Source: Rapana venosa (Eukaryota > Mollusca > Gastropoda > Neogastropoda > Muricidae). Taken from it: DNA of 64,000 nt. The stretch spans positions 45,409,510 to 45,473,509 of the forward strand of contig CM054140.1 in assembly GCA_028751875.1 (NCBI GenBank). Reading direction: 5' to 3'. The position numbers and the translations under genes are program-made. Each line of letters starts with the position of its first letter. Position 1 is the first letter of the stretch. Under the pieces are notes generated by a model. That model did no database searches, was not told where the DNA came from, and saw nothing but the letters and a program-made list of their open reading frames with translations. Shown piece after piece: positions 42,447 through 54,592 of this stretch.

Positions 42447-43525
42447 TAGGTTTGAAATAAATGTGTCTTGAGGCCGGATTTAAAAGCGTCATAAGAAGGC
42501 TTTTGGCGAAGGGAGAGAGGGAGGTCATTCCAGATCACCGGACCAGAAACGGAGAAAGAGCGGCGGCCAACAGTGGACTGGTTGAATCTAGGTAGTCTTA
42601 AGCACAAGGTATCTGCAGCAAAGCGGAGGGAACGAGAAGGAGTGTACAGGTGAAGACATTCACAGAGGTAGGAGGGTGCAGTTTTGTGGAGACATTTGTA
42701 ACAGAGGGTACTGATCTGATAGTTTACTCTCTGTGGCACAGGCAACCAGTGGAGAGATCGCAAGAGAGGAGTAATGTGCTCAGATTTTTTCTTCCTGAGG
42801 ACTAGTCGAGCTGCTGAGTTTTGTATACGTTGAAGGGAGTGGATAGATGATTCTGGGAGACCAGCCAGAAGAGAATTGCAATAGTCCAGACATGAGAGAA
42901 TGAGAGACGTGACTAGTTTGGATGTTGCATCAGTGGACAGGTACTTTCGAACTGCACTGATGCGCCGTAATTGATACTAGCACGATTGGCAGGTTTGGGT
43001 GATGAACTTTTGCATGGAGAGTGTGTTGTCGATAATGACCCCTAGATATTTCACAGCAGTGGATAGAGGGACAGACGTATTGCCGAATTCTATTGAAGCT
43101 GTTGTGATGGAAGAGAGTTTGTCCCTAAAAGCATGGCTTCAGTTTTATCTGCATTTAGCTGTAACTTGTTCTGTATCATCCAATTTTCGATATCTTGAAG
43201 GCAGTAGGACATATTAATCAAGAGAGAAGGCAGATTTTCAGGAGTATCACTGCTAAGAATCTGAGAGTCATCTGCATAAAAATGATGGTTGATCTGATGA
43301 CGATTTATTATATGTGAAAGGGGAGCAGTCTAGAGAGTGAAAAGAACAGGTCCGAGAACTGATCCCTGTGGGACTCCACATTGTAGTTTCGCAGGTGTTG
43401 ACAGAATCTTGTTTACTGCAACTATGTGGAATCGGTCTGTAAGGTATGAACTGAACCAGGTAAGGGCTGTGTCTTTAATACCAAACGTTTTTTGGAGGCG
43501 GGAGAGAAGAATTGAGTGGTCTAAC
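42447..43525 (-). pseudogene. L2/CR1-like LINE reverse transcriptase fragment, 5'-truncated
   Basis: Minus-strand coding remains run from the RT palm to the C-terminus: LLDHSILLSRL and WFSSYLTDR, GVPQGSVLGPVLF, the catalytic FYADDSQ (43261-43278), LNADKTEAMLLG, KYLGVIIDN, LDYCNSLLAGLP, LQRIQNSAARLV, LHWLPV, and a WNDLPLSLR...KTHLF end. This order is typical of L2/CR1-group ORF2. One in-frame stop (43330-43332), a frameshift near 43100 and a further stop break it. It is a dead copy with no endonuclease domain. A candidate partner type for SINE mobilisation, though not this copy. Confidence 0.88.
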
Positions 43526-43529
43526 AACA

Positions 43530-43985
43530 AATAATAACAATTTGTTTCGAATATAAATCAAGTTTATTCTAACTTGTTCCGCGGAGAGGCAGTAGAGGGG
43601 GTGTACTAAAGTGTGTAATTCAGTCAGAAGTTGTTTTGAGGTAAAGGCTGTTTATTAATCGTTTCTACATGTAGATAATCAGAAATTATTCAAAGACTAA
43701 GATAACCACTCAGATTTTTTTCTAACAGAAAGCTCAGTCAGAAATTATTTAAATAGGAAAGGCTTGGCAGGCATTATGCCAAAGTTTAAAAAAAAATTGA
43801 TTGGAAACTGTTTTAAAAGTAAAGAAAGTTAATCACAACGTGAAGATGTTTAATCAAAAATTGTTTTTAAGGTGAAGCTAGTTAATGAGAAATTGTTCTT
43901 TAGTGACTGTGGTACTTTTGAAGATTAATTTCAGAGTTTAAGGTGTGTGTCGTTTTGATGATCATTTAATCTTTCAGCTTGCTAA
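43530..43985. other. No gene seen; diffuse AT-rich repeat
   Basis: Weakly periodic phrases (TCAGAAATTATT, TTTTTAAGGTGAAG, TTAATCA) recur about every 55-70 bp between 43620 and 43930, suggesting a very old tandem repeat. Confidence 0.4.
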
Positions 43986-43989
43986 TTGT

Positions 43990-44027
43990 GTGCATACATG
44001 TGTGCACGGGCGCGCGCGCGCGTGCGT

Positions 44028-44088
<61 letters not shown>

Positions 44089-44095
44089 TTGTTTC
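43990..44095. repeat. (GC)n-(GT)n microsatellite
   Basis: A short GC run, then about 55 bp GT, then GTAT. Confidence 0.95.
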
Positions 44096-45190
44096 TGTGT
44101 ACAAGGGGAGGGGTTTACGTGCAGGTTTATGTTCAGGTAGGTAAATATAAGGTTTTTTTGTGTGAAGGCATTTGCTTATTTCATTTCAGTCAGCGCTTTT
44201 TGCGGAATTCTTTTTGTCTGTTTCTTCATGGATCGCAAACTGGAACATTTTTACCACAGTCCCTAAAAAAACCCAACTCATCATCTTTTAGGAGCCTCGG
44301 ACATTGATTCCCATCGTTATTTTCGAAATATTTTTGTGCACTAGAGGGAAACAAGTTGGAAAATATAGCCTAAATGTTTTCATTTTCAGACATTTCGACT
44401 CGTTTTGCGAACATTATCCCCAAATTATCGATGATCAAAAAAAGGGTAATCCTAGCACGGGAAGCAGCCTGCAAATCTTGACGCAGTTTTTTGGAACGGA
44501 ACGCATAAGCCCCCCACCCCTGCCCCAACCCTCACCCCTTCCCGCCCACCCTCCCACCCACCTCATCCCTTCTTCCAACGATTTACAAGAATGCATTTTT
44601 TTAAAAACATGCACAAACATGCTATGAGATTAATTGATTCACTTCGATATTCTTCGAAACTGTGAAACCGCATCAGAAGAAAGTTACTTTCTTATCTAAC
44701 TCTAATCTCACCGCAGGCATATGCACTTCAAGCCAATATGCCATGAGGAGAGGGGAGTGAGGAGGAGAGAGAAAAAGACGGAGAAGAGCGCATTTTGTTC
44801 AGCAGACACAGAGGGAAAAGAAGGAGGGGTGGGGGGAGGAGGAAGGTGTGGATGGGCACGAGGGCAGGGAGGCTGAAGCGATTGGAAGCGAAGCAGAAAA
44901 GCTAATCGCTGGCCACAGGGGCATAAACCTTATTTTAGAAGACAGAGAAGGGAGCCGGTGTCCCATAAACACGGTAAAACCCCGCTCCCCCTCAAGTAGA
45001 ATAAGGCCTTTAAATAAGCCGTTACAGCCAGGCGCGATGGGGAAAAGACGGTGCAGAATAAAGTGGTCTGAGAGCCCAAGCGGGCTTCCTGCTGATGATG
45101 ACTCCGCAGAGGACCGTGGAGGAGGAGGAGGAGGGTGATAGCACTTACACTGCCGGCGTCTGAAGGGGGGACAGGTTTGGCTGCTTGGTT
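44096..45190. other. No gene supported
   Basis: AT-rich to about 44700, then GC-richer (44820-45140). The plus frame 44848-45138 ends in poly-Gly from (GGA)n and shows no domain. Confidence 0.45.
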
Positions 45191-45192
45191 AG

Positions 45193-45275
45193 GGACAGGC
45201 ATTTTCCTCGGGGACAGGCATTTTCCTCGGGGAAAGGCATTTTCCTGGGGGAAAGGCATTTTCCTGGGGGCAGAC
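45193..45275. repeat. About 20 bp tandem repeat, 4 units
   Basis: The unit is GGGGACAGGCATTTTCCTC or GGGGAAAGGCATTTTCCTG. Confidence 0.9.
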
Positions 45276-45571
45276 TTGGATATTGGTAGGTTGCATTGTT
45301 AGCTTCCCCGTGTGGATTAGGTAGCATACTTCGCCCTGATTACACCTATAGGTATGGAGGGGGTTTTTTATGCCGTCGATAAATCATACACGGATTCATT
45401 TAGTCACATCATAGCTGCCAACATTGCCGGATACACTGCATTGCTTGCATTTGCATCAGCAATTTTCAGATACGCGGTGTTCTGCGAGTGGACTTCATCA
45501 GAGGTAGAGGGGACTTCGTCTTGTTTGATTGTAGCATATCTTTCTTTTTTATTCTTCGTTCCCTGGTGATG

Positions 45572-45830
45572 CTGATTTCTAAGTCCGGTCTGGATGGCAA
45601 AGTCCGCAGTCTGTCGCAGTGACTCCGCCAGTGCACACAGGTTTTCCTGGACCTCTGCTGGGTTGAGCCAAGTGTGGTGTCTCAGAATGTTGAAGGTAGG
45701 GCAGGACTGGAGGATATGAGAGGGAGGTTGTGGACCTGTGCCAGAGGGGTATTGGTCAGTGTGGGATATTTTCCAGGCGGCGGGAACGGAACAGGAACTG
45801 GCAGTGTCCTGTTTGTTTGCAGTCTAAAAA
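45572..45830 (-). pseudogene. Second non-LTR retrotransposon C-terminal fragment
   Basis: Minus strand: TGHCQFLFRSRRLENIPH, then after a one-base frameshift HTDQYPSGTGPQPPSHILQSC, TWLNPAEVQENL and ESLRQTADFAIQTGL. The phrase 'TPxHILQSCP ... TAxFxxxTGL' recalls LINE ORF2 C-termini in invertebrates with a zinc-knuckle-like region. The expected first cysteines are mutated. Clearly inactive. Confidence 0.65.
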
Positions 45831-46029
45831 CGATGACTTGAAACAGTTCAATCTAGCTCAAAAAGACCAGTACAGGAAAACCTCTCTGCGAAGACAGATT
45901 TTAGATTGGTATGTCATATTCGTTCCAATAAATGTAAAAGACCTGCGTTGTGCATCATTTGTTGTTGTTGTCGTCTTCGACCTTACGTCTGTTCTCTATC
46001 ATTCTGTGTTATTGAGTTATGAGATTTGA

Positions 46030-46110
46030 AAATTTCACGAGGTGACAGCCCCGATAGGGCCTCTGTGGTCGGCGGGGCTATAAACAACAACACTGGATTC
46101 GATTGGATGA
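46030..46110 (+). repeat. Dispersed repeat I
   Basis: GAGGTGACAGCCCCGATAGG, GTCGGCGGGGCTATAAACAA, then GGATTCGATTGG; counterpart of the minus copy at 9228. Confidence 0.6.
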
Positions 46111-46857
46111 GTTATCATGCATTACAGTCATGATAGCTAAATGTCAGCATTATTGACAAACGGCATTGGCTAAGTGAAAACTTCAAGACTGCTGACTGCA
46201 GGACCGAGTTTAGAAGCTGGTAGTGCAAGGGATTGCACAGGACTCCAGCACACACTCCTAGTTTTGCCACAGTATAGGGTTCTTCAGTCAGCAAAGCATG
46301 TGCCAAGAAACTCTAGTGCAGATCTTGTAGCAGCACATATGGATATCCCAAACGCAGTGAAACCCCCCAAAAATCTTAACTAAGCTGGCATTTTGGCTGA
46401 TTCTTTGCCAGAGTTCAGCGTAATTGTGTGCACATTTAGAAGAAAGGGACACCAGAGTCAACTGTCATCTGGTTTTCAGCCGTTGAAAAAAGTGTCGCTT
46501 AAATCAAATCGTTAGCCATACAAACTGTGTGTTGTGGTCTAAATTTTAAAATTTCGTACCATTTCCATGCGTTTAGTGAGATCCTGTCTTATTCTTCGAG
46601 AGGTCCGAACACATGGGATTGTGTTTGGAAGGAGGGAGTTATGCTAAACCATCACCACTACCCCGTTTCTCTTTACCATTTTCGCTCTTTCTTTTTTTGT
46701 CTTTCTGTTCGTTTTTCTTTACTTTTCTTTTTTTGTTGTTGTTTCTTTTTTCCCCTCTTTGGGAGCCGGGCGTAAAGAAGCTTTCCGCTTATTCATCTAT
46801 CTTTAATCGCAGACTGGAACATGACTTCTCAGATGTATAGGACCGGAATTGCGCGCG

Positions 46858-46889
<32 letters not shown>

Positions 46890-47475
46890 GTGAGCGACAT
46901 TGACGAGACCGCACCACATAGAAGCAAAGCGCTTGATGAAGGCTAAAAATACCTAGGCAATGAAATAAAACCATCAGTGACCACAGAATGTGCAGTCTGG
47001 CAGCAGCAAAAAGGTGTAGGAAGGCGCTGTAAGGATGACCCAGAAGCAATGTGAAATGTTGGGCCAAGGTTTGAACCCATTAGTCGGATGAGTGAGCGTG
47101 TCTGCGTCTGCAGAACAGCGGCACACTGATCACACAGCAAGGTATTGGATTGACCGAGGGTATTAATCTCCCCTTTCTTGTGCACAGGAAGATGCGTCGA
47201 CCAAATTGTCTCCCCCCTCGTTCATTTTTATTGGTGTCAATGCGTACATTTTGTTGTTGTATGCTTTCACTAGCATCGCATTTTATCTAGGGATAGAACA
47301 CTTATCTGTCTTGCTAATACTTTCTTTTGTACGTTTTTGGGGAGAAAATTCGCAGAAAAGGTTGATTCGCAAATAAAAACAAAAAGCTGTATCGCTAAAT
47401 AAAACAATATAGACTTGCTACCATTTTTAGAGGCAAAGAAAATTGTCAGCGTTCCCAATAATTCCTACTGTTTAT
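46111..47475. other. No gene seen; (GC)n-(CA)n at 46850-46888
   Basis: Unique-looking sequence with one short microsatellite. GGTTTGAACCCATTAGTCGG near 47070 resembles 59945-59965, a small repeat of unknown type. Confidence 0.45.
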
Positions 47476-48180
47476 ATATGTATATATTATATATATATAT
47501 ATATTGCTAAAAACATTGGTTGCCGAATAAATAGGAAAAGAGAATTTCAAAAAGAGTTTTGATAGAGTTAAAATTCTTGTTCATAGTGTCAGTTCTTTCA
47601 CAAGTTAAAAATTATATAAACAGGGAGACGAAAAGGCAACAACATAATAACCCAGATTCTTTATGCTAGAGGCAGCACTGTTGGGTCTACATCTCGAAAT
47701 AGCTTATGGAACAAATTGAGTAGCTTTGATAATGCATGGGTGGAAATTTTGTCATTTTTCAAAGTAAATTCTTAAGGCTGGACTGAAACAGATATGAAAA
47801 AGAAAATGTTATGCTTTATTAAATTGTGATTTCATAATTTTGGCCTATGCAAGGTTTCATGTCTTCATTAAGCAGAGAACAAGCATACCACGAAGAACTC
47901 GAGCAGCAAAGTAGCGACAAACTTAGCAGCTTTAAATCGTGCTTGAGTTCAGCGTCAACATTTGCGTACAGCGGCTGATAATCCCTATAATCAACAAAGA
48001 AACCGAAAGAAGGGAAAACAACAAACCAGTACAATGATTAATATTGTTCTATACCAACACATTTTAAAAAAAATTATTCTCCTACTTGATAGAAAATATG
48101 ACACATATTTATTGTCGTTTGAATTAGTCATATATGTCTAGAGAAAGTACAGGTTTGTGCTATAGGTGATGAGTGCGGTA
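47476..48180. other. Short (TA)n, then AT-rich gene-free sequence
   Basis: TA at 47480-47503. No frame or repeat recognised beyond it. Confidence 0.5.
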
Positions 48181-48184
48181 GAGG

Positions 48185-48640
48185 TGTGTGTGTGTGTGTC
48201 GCTTGCGTGCATGCTTACGCGCACTGGTGCCTGTGTGTATTCATGTTTAGAGAATGCCCATCTCGTAATTAATTCTTAAGTCTTTCCATTGTTGCGAACT
48301 GAAACCGGTAAAGTCAGAAAATGATTGGGGCACTGTGTGGGGGTAAAAAAAGCCGACGTGGCCGCTGGTATGGGGTCAATGGGTTTGTTCAAAGAAGAGG
48401 TCATTGCAGTGTGACTGGAATCTGTCCATGGATCGCACAGATCCTTCGTAAGCTGTTTCTCTGGCTCTGTTGAAAATGCTAGTGTCGGATCTATCAGCGC
48501 TAATTCCGTGACCTGTCTTCTGAGGTTGTTTTCAGTGTTGATTTATGGTCTGGTAAGTCCGTGTCTGTCTCTTGTCTCTCACACCGACAAAGTCTTCCCA
48601 TTGTTGGACATTGGAAACGGGTGAGGTCAGAAGGCCATGA
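48185..48640. repeat. Short GT tract and a 45 bp direct repeat
   Basis: GTCTTTCCATTGTTGCGAAC (48280) and GTCTTCCCATTGTTGGACAT (48592) begin two related blocks ending near GGTAAAGTCAGAAA / GGTGAGGTCAGAAG. The second leads into a CA tract. Confidence 0.6.
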
Positions 48641-48644
48641 CATT

Positions 48645-48821
48645 AGACACACACACACACGCACACACACATGCACACACACACACGCACACACACACAA
48701 ACACGCGCACAACACACACACACACAACACACACACACACAACACACACACACGCACACACACAACACACACACAAACACGCGCGCGCACACACATGCGC
48801 GCGCACACACACACGCACACA

Positions 48822-48860
<39 letters not shown>

Positions 48861-48884
48861 GCACAAACCCACACACACACACAC

Positions 48885-48935
<51 letters not shown>
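48645..48935. repeat. (CA)n/(CG)n microsatellite
   Basis: About 290 bp of CA with CG and AA interruptions, ending in about 45 bp pure CA. Confidence 0.95.
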
Positions 48936-48937
<2 letters not shown>

Positions 48938-49608
48938 AAGTTGTAATGGTTACCTGTACTTGTTGACTACCCTTTGTCGTTAATATCTGTGATAATGGTC
49001 AACGGTGAGGGAATTAATTGTTATCCATCAGGATCCAAGTGTCGGCCAGTTTGTCAACTTCTTTTGCCTATCTGTCCTAGGTGATCTGACATTGTTCGGG
49101 TAACCCAATGGCTGAGATGACTACTCAAGCTGTATAGCATCCCCAAAAAATCTCCCACATCCTTTCGGATCCCAGAGCGTATTGGCACAAAGATTTTAAT
49201 TGGAAATTTATTTCACTTGTCTGTTTGGCTTGCTGCAATATTTTATAGTATATTTTCCTTATTTTCTGAATATCAGTGTTTTAGTGACGGTATTGGTAGT
49301 CCATAGGGTTATTATTTTATTTCTTATAGGGAAGTAACACTTGGTTCTTAAAGCGGTGTTTCTCCATATGTACGAGGGATGGTTAAGCGAAACCATTGCC
49401 AAAATCTTTGACGATGGACCATCCAGGAGTCGACAATCATGTGTCAGGTCAGGCAAGTTAAATTGCTCTGCTGCAAAAATAGCCTTCAGTGCTGTCACCA
49501 AACTTGTATATACATTGGTTTAGAAGAAACTTATTGGAAGTCTTTGGTAATCATTCATGCAATGACAAAATATTCTTAATGGTTACCAGCACTTGTTTTT
49601 CCTTCCCC

Positions 49609-49610
<2 letters not shown>
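48936..49610. other. No gene supported
   Basis: Unique sequence. Frames of 60-80 codons occur on both strands at 49259-49523 without recognisable features. Confidence 0.5.
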
Positions 49611-49611
<1 letters not shown>

Positions 49612-49686
<75 letters not shown>

Positions 49687-49690
49687 ATGC
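49612..49690. repeat. (GT)n microsatellite
   Basis: About 70 bp GT with one TTG break. Confidence 0.95.
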
Positions 49691-50224
49691 ATGCGATATT
49701 TATATAAACCGAGCCACATCATAACAAAAACGAAAATTTTCATTATTTCATATAATGACAAAAACAAATCAATGATTCTTTTTCTTTAATCATTCGCCTC
49801 TTTGTTACACAATTTCTTTACGCAGGTTTTTCTTTCTCTCCTGTTTTTTTTTCTTTTTCAATTTCACGCGTGGGTGTGCTTCACACGCTTGCTGGGGTGC
49901 CTCGCTGTTATGTGACTAGTGTGGCTCTGAGTTCTAGACAGGTCAATTATGTCGGAAATCAATGAATGAGTACTTGTTTCTGTTTCGGGCACATCAAAAT
50001 GGAGTCGGCTTTTAGCAGAACTGTCGAGCTCTTTGTGTTGTGTAGTTAGTGATTTCGGACTGTAAGAGGCCTTTGTCCGTTTCGTTTTGTTCGGTAAATT
50101 TGGGGGGGGGCGATAAGGGCGGGGGGATAAGGGCGGGGGGACTGGATTAAAAAAAAATAGCACCCCCAAAAAAACATGGCTGGTTATTGATTGTCCTCGA
50201 AAAGAAAAACAAACCCGCTATGTG
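49691..50224. other. No gene seen; SINE A scrap at about 50135-50210
   Basis: GGACTGGATTAAAAAAAAATAG and TTGTCCTCGAAAAGAAAAAC resemble the SINE A end. The rest is unique. Confidence 0.45.
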
Positions 50225-50312
50225 ATGTCAAGTCAAGTCAAATTTGTTATTTCTACATGGTACTGTGTGTTCTTCTTTAATTTAACGACTTTTCACATTA
50301 CGTGATATTTGA

Positions 50313-50357
<45 letters not shown>

Positions 50358-50489
50358 TGTAAGAGAGAGAGTAGAGAGAGGAGAGAGGAGAGGAGAGGAG
50401 AGAGAGAGAGAGAGAGAGAGTGAGTGAGAGTGTGTGTGTGTGGTGCGCGCGCGCGTGTGTGAGTGTGTGTGTGTTTTGTGTGTGTGTGT

Positions 50490-50555
<66 letters not shown>
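50225..50555. repeat. Motif H followed by (GT)n-(GA)n-(GT)n microsatellite
   Basis: GTCAAGTCAAGTCAAATTTG and CATTACGTGATATTTGACAA lead into GT, then GA, then about 90 bp GT. Same order as at 24288. Confidence 0.75.
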
Positions 50556-50558
<3 letters not shown>

Positions 50559-51105
50559 TATAAAGAAAAACCGAGTCAGACATGCAGAGATACGGACAAA
50601 CAACAAAAGCAAAAAAATGGCAGTATGATTCAATAGAAAGCAAGCTTAAGACTATCAGGAACAGATTTATTTGATATAATACGAGGAGGCGGAAGAAGAT
50701 GTTGGGGGGATGGGGGGAGTGACTAGACGGATTAAAAAGTGTGCAAGGCTACTGGCAAAGTACGCACAATACTACTATGACATTTGTCGACGTGACATCA
50801 GTGAGAGTGTGACACCATTTTTGTATTGTTTTCGTGTTATCCTTGTTAGCGAGTCTCGGTCGATCAGAGTAATTGTCGTTTTTGTCATAGAGAAGTCAAG
50901 GATTTCTTATTGTTGATGTCTAGGTATATTCTTCTTTAAAAAGTAAGTCGTGTTTTTTGTGATGTTCGGACTTGTGTGTATAAGTTTTGTTTATTTTGTA
51001 ATTTACATATCTACATCTTTTTGAATGACTCCAATTTAAAGTGAAAATCTTGTCGTAGGTAAAAACGACATGAATAACCTTGATCATTTGATCTTTCTCT
51101 CTCCC
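50556..51105. other. No gene seen
   Basis: AT-rich. The short frames show no domain. Confidence 0.5.
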
Positions 51106-51107
<2 letters not shown>

Positions 51108-51181
<74 letters not shown>

Positions 51182-51273
51182 CCACACACACCACCATACA
51201 CATAGTTTAATTTTGTCTAAAATTACTAAAAGTTAACAGATATAAAATCAGAAGAGAACAACACACAAAAATT

Positions 51274-51307
<34 letters not shown>

Positions 51308-51390
51308 GACAGACAGACAGACACAGAAACAGAGACACAGAAACAGAGAGACAGACACAAACACAGACAGACACACAGAGAAAGAGAGCG
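51108..51390. repeat. (CA)n and (GACA)n microsatellites
   Basis: About 75 bp CA at 51108-51180 and GA/GACA/CAGA at 51275-51385. Confidence 0.95.
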
Positions 51391-51559
51391 CAAAGGTGAT
51401 GACAAACGTTTATTCAGATATTGGTGTTACTTGATCTTTCGTTTGATAACCGGTTCGTTTTTGGTTTCGTAATCACTGCACGTACGTAGCCTCTGTGAAC
51501 ACTGCACTGCTGCAGGTGCGTGCTTAGAGGTACTCTGGGATGAAGAGTTTCTGATACCA

Positions 51560-51800
51560 GCTGCCATGACGCAGTGGTTAGCACCTTGGATTTCAGACTA
51601 GAAGCTCGCGGGTTCGAATCCCTTAAGAGTCATAGGGATATTTCGGACTCCTGGCCGGCTCCTACCCAGAGTAAGTGTGTTGTGGGCTCAGTGGGAAGAC
51701 TGGGGACCACACAGTCGAGCTTCATCCACTTAACGGATGCGGGTTTGAGAGTGTTGCTCTAATTACCTGACCAACACTGCAGGTGTCGGTATCTCTCGGG
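51560..51800 (+). mobile_element. SINE family K, tRNA-like head
   Basis: Head CCATGACGCAGTGGTTAGC and a strong B box GGGTTCGAATCCC (around 51610). A body without the A/C core follows (GGATATTTCGGACTCCTGG, GTCGAGCTTCATCCACTTAA). Pairing of acceptor ends is poor, so it is a SINE head rather than a tRNA gene. Confidence 0.6.
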
Positions 51801-52482
51801 CTCGGTTGACGCCGGGATATATTATGATAGTATGCGTAGAATACAACCCTGTCAAGTAGTCTCAAAACACATGCACCTCCATAGCAGCATCATTGCCTCT
51901 GGCAGGTGGCCCCAAGGCAGCCTAATATTGATGGGCTCCCTGTGGACTTCCGACCCTGGGGATGAGACATAACGAATCTGGGTATGGCTCTGGCGGGGAG
52001 ATTGAGATGAGCTGTGTGGGAACAATAGGACGGGGACGTCACAGAAGATGAGGCAGCAAAGAAGAAGTGCTTGTTAATGCACTGACAGGAATGTATACAT
52101 CTTTTCGCACGTGTATGTTTATTGGCTTGTTTTCTGCAAGGTTTTGTGAACGTGCATACCCCAGAATTTGAGAAATATGGCAAGGCATTTTCTTTTTATA
52201 ACTCATGGACAAGCTTGAAAATACCATCTTTCGGATTAAGAGAGAGCGGGGAATGTTTTTAAGGAAAGATTGCATGATATTATGGATTAACTTTTTCTCT
52301 GCTGGAGTTTGATTCTATAGTTTCCACAATGTTAAAAGTCTTGGATTTGGTTGTTTGATTCTTTGGGTTTTTTGTATCTCTAGCAGCCGTTCGTGCATAA
52401 AACTATCTGTTCTTTTCCATTTCTGTTTTTCTTTCTTTCTGTCTTTCTTTCTTTCTTTCTTTCTTTTGCTAATCTCTCTACT

Positions 52483-52513
<31 letters not shown>

Positions 52514-53255
52514 CACTCTCCCCTTCCCCCCGCCCACAACTTCGCACTGTTTTTAGCTTCTTTCGGTATATCACCTTTCCTTCGGCATTTTTTAAATATT
52601 TTGTTTGTTAATTTTCTATTTAGTTTTCTCAGATTTTTCTTCTTCTTCTTGTAGACTTTTTGGGGGCTGGTTTTTTGCGGGTGTGGTGGGGAGAATTTCT
52701 TTTTCTTCTTTTCATTTCATCTATCAACACCTGAAAATTTTGTCTTCTTTGCGCTTTATTTCAAGAGATGCATTTAGTTTATGGGAAGAGAGATTGAAGT
52801 AGCTTTTACGGCTGCCCCAAAAAATATATATATGCGCAGACATGCACACTTTCATTGGAAGAAGAAACACAAGCAAGCAAAACGAAGTTGAGGCTGGGCA
52901 AGAAATGAACGAAACTGGGGGAAAAGAAGGAAGGGTGTAATTATCCACTTCTGGCTGTTGAAGATACAAAAAAGCAAGCTTTTTAGCTTTGTGGATCAAC
53001 AGAATCCAGCTTGAGTGGAAAAAAATATGTGTGAAAGAGATGAATATGTGCAATATCATGCATCCAATGCTTATAGGAACATTTTTTGGCTCATAATCTG
53101 ATCCGATTTCTACTTAGTTCCCCCCCCCCCCCCAGACTTGTTTTAAAAAAAATCAGTACAAGAAGCTAGTTTTGTATGTAAGTTTTTGAATCTTACTAAA
53201 ACCAAGTCGAAAAGAAGAAAGAAAGAAAGGCATTAACATTCAGAAGCAACACAGT
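51801..53255. other. No gene supported; (TTTC)n-(CT)n at 52431-52520
   Basis: Mostly unique. A pyrimidine microsatellite lies at 52431-52520 and a C14 run at 53120-53133. Frames overlap the pyrimidine tract. Confidence 0.5.
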
Positions 53256-53261
53256 ATAGTG

Positions 53262-53540
53262 GAACACATGATAGCTCAGTGGTCAGAGGACTCCCTCTCC
53301 CCAAGTTACGGTTGAGCGTGGTTACCTCGCGGATGGGTGACGTGCGCCTTGGCTTTAATACAGTTCCCCAGTTCACCCTGCTGTAGATGGGTACCTGCCC
53401 TCTTCAGGGACAGGGAAGGTAAAGCAGCAAGCCTGAGGAGACGGGTCCATTTCTCAAGATGTTGGCCCCTTGGGAAGCCGGGGGTCTCTAAAAATCTTGC
53501 TGTCCAACAACCGTATAGGTTATAGGATATTTTATACTGT
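53262..53540 (+). mobile_element. SINE B, diverged copy
   Basis: TGATAGCTCAGTGGTCAGAG head, decayed 5S segment (CCAAGTTACGGTTGAGCG, GCGGATGGGTGACG), body GGTACCTGCCCTCTTCAGGG and end CCGTATAGGTTATAGG. About 15-20% different from the 19.8 and 33.5 kb copies by eye, hence older. Confidence 0.85.
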
Positions 53541-53734
53541 GCTCACTTGTTTGGATTGAAAACATTTCTTCACATGTATCCTGATGATTGATTAAAAGGC
53601 CGAACATGGGTTTCTATCTTCTGGTTGCTATACACACATCGTAAACTTGCTTCCATGCAGAAAGCCATGCCAGGTATGATTGTGATTTACAGAAAAGTGT
53701 GCGTGTGTGCATGCTGTTTTACATGAGGTTCTTT

Positions 53735-53766
53735 CTTCTCTCTCTCTCTCTCTCTCTCTCTCCCCT

Positions 53767-53845
<79 letters not shown>
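53735..53845. repeat. (CT)n microsatellite
   Basis: CT with two small breaks. Confidence 0.95.
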
Positions 53846-53847
<2 letters not shown>

Positions 53848-53992
53848 TGAGGAAGGGAGAAGGCGACAACCCATGGAGGAAGCTGAGAATACCCTCCAGA
53901 TGAAATACGGTGCAGACCTGCCAGTGCTTAAATCTCGCTCCTTTACCAAAAAGACAATTCAAAATCGCATAGATCGTATCTCAAGACATTGA
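53846..53992 (+). CDS. Possible short exon or coding remnant after (CT)n
   Basis: A 48-codon open segment ends at TGA with non-repetitive, coding-like composition (EEAENTLQMKYGADLPVLK, then SRSFTKKTIQNRIDRISRH). The CT tract plus GTATGAG could serve as polypyrimidine tract and acceptor. No domain recognised; chance cannot be excluded. Confidence 0.2.
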
Positions 53993-54134
53993 TTATTACC
54001 GAGTCATCGAGAAAAACACAAAACACCTCGATGCACCCACGGCCGCTCCATTGTAATAGACCACCACGCAATCCGTGGAGCATCTTGTCAAGAGATTCTT
54101 GCTGACTCGGTGTAGCGTATAGTAAGTCTTCCGC

Positions 54135-54592
54135 ACTCGGGGATCTAGAGGTAATGCACACTTCCCAGAAAGCGAGAAGTGCAGGGTTCGATCCCCGTTT
54201 GAGCCCAAACTTTCCCCCCTACCTCCTAGACCTTAAGTGGTGACCTGGATACTAATCTTTCGGGTGAGACAAAAACCCGCGGTTTCGTGTGTAACACGCT
54301 TTCAGCGCGCGTAAAAGAATACACGGCACAACAAGGTAGTTGTCCCTGGCAAGATTCTGTAAAAACAAAATGTCCATTCTGGTAGGAAGTCAAGTAACTA
54401 CGCAGACAGGAAAAGAACGAAAATATGAGTGGCACTCTTTTTGTGGTGACGCGTTTCCCTTGAGAGAGAGCAGAGACTGAATTCGTGGAGAGAAATCTGC
54501 CGTGATTGAAAGTGGTATACAGTACAGTACGGTACAATACAATTCAATACAACACAATACAACACAATACATACAATATATACAGTACGACG
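54135..54592 (+). mobile_element. SINE family C with pentanucleotide tail
   Basis: Head GGGGATCTAGAGGTAATGC, B box GGTTCGATCCCC, core CTTTCGGGTGAGACAAAAAC, body GTAGTTGTCCCTGGCAAG and tail AAAGTGGTATACAGTACAG, passing into a degenerate ACAAT/ACAGT repeat (54515-54590). The tail repeat seems to have grown from the SINE 3' end. Confidence 0.85.

Noticed and set aside
42447..43525. Active retrotransposon or host gene
   Set aside because: An in-frame stop, a frameshift, a missing endonuclease domain and 5' truncation show a dead LINE copy.
44848..45138. 96-codon plus-strand ORF ending in poly-Gly
   Set aside because: The end is a (GGA)n repeat; an overlapping minus frame of equal length exists and neither has recognisable content.
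51563..51640. Functional tRNA gene
   Set aside because: A good B box, but acceptor and anticodon arms do not pair well and a SINE-like body follows. The same applies to the heads at 1188, 4612(-), 31530, 35084, 36587 and 42008.
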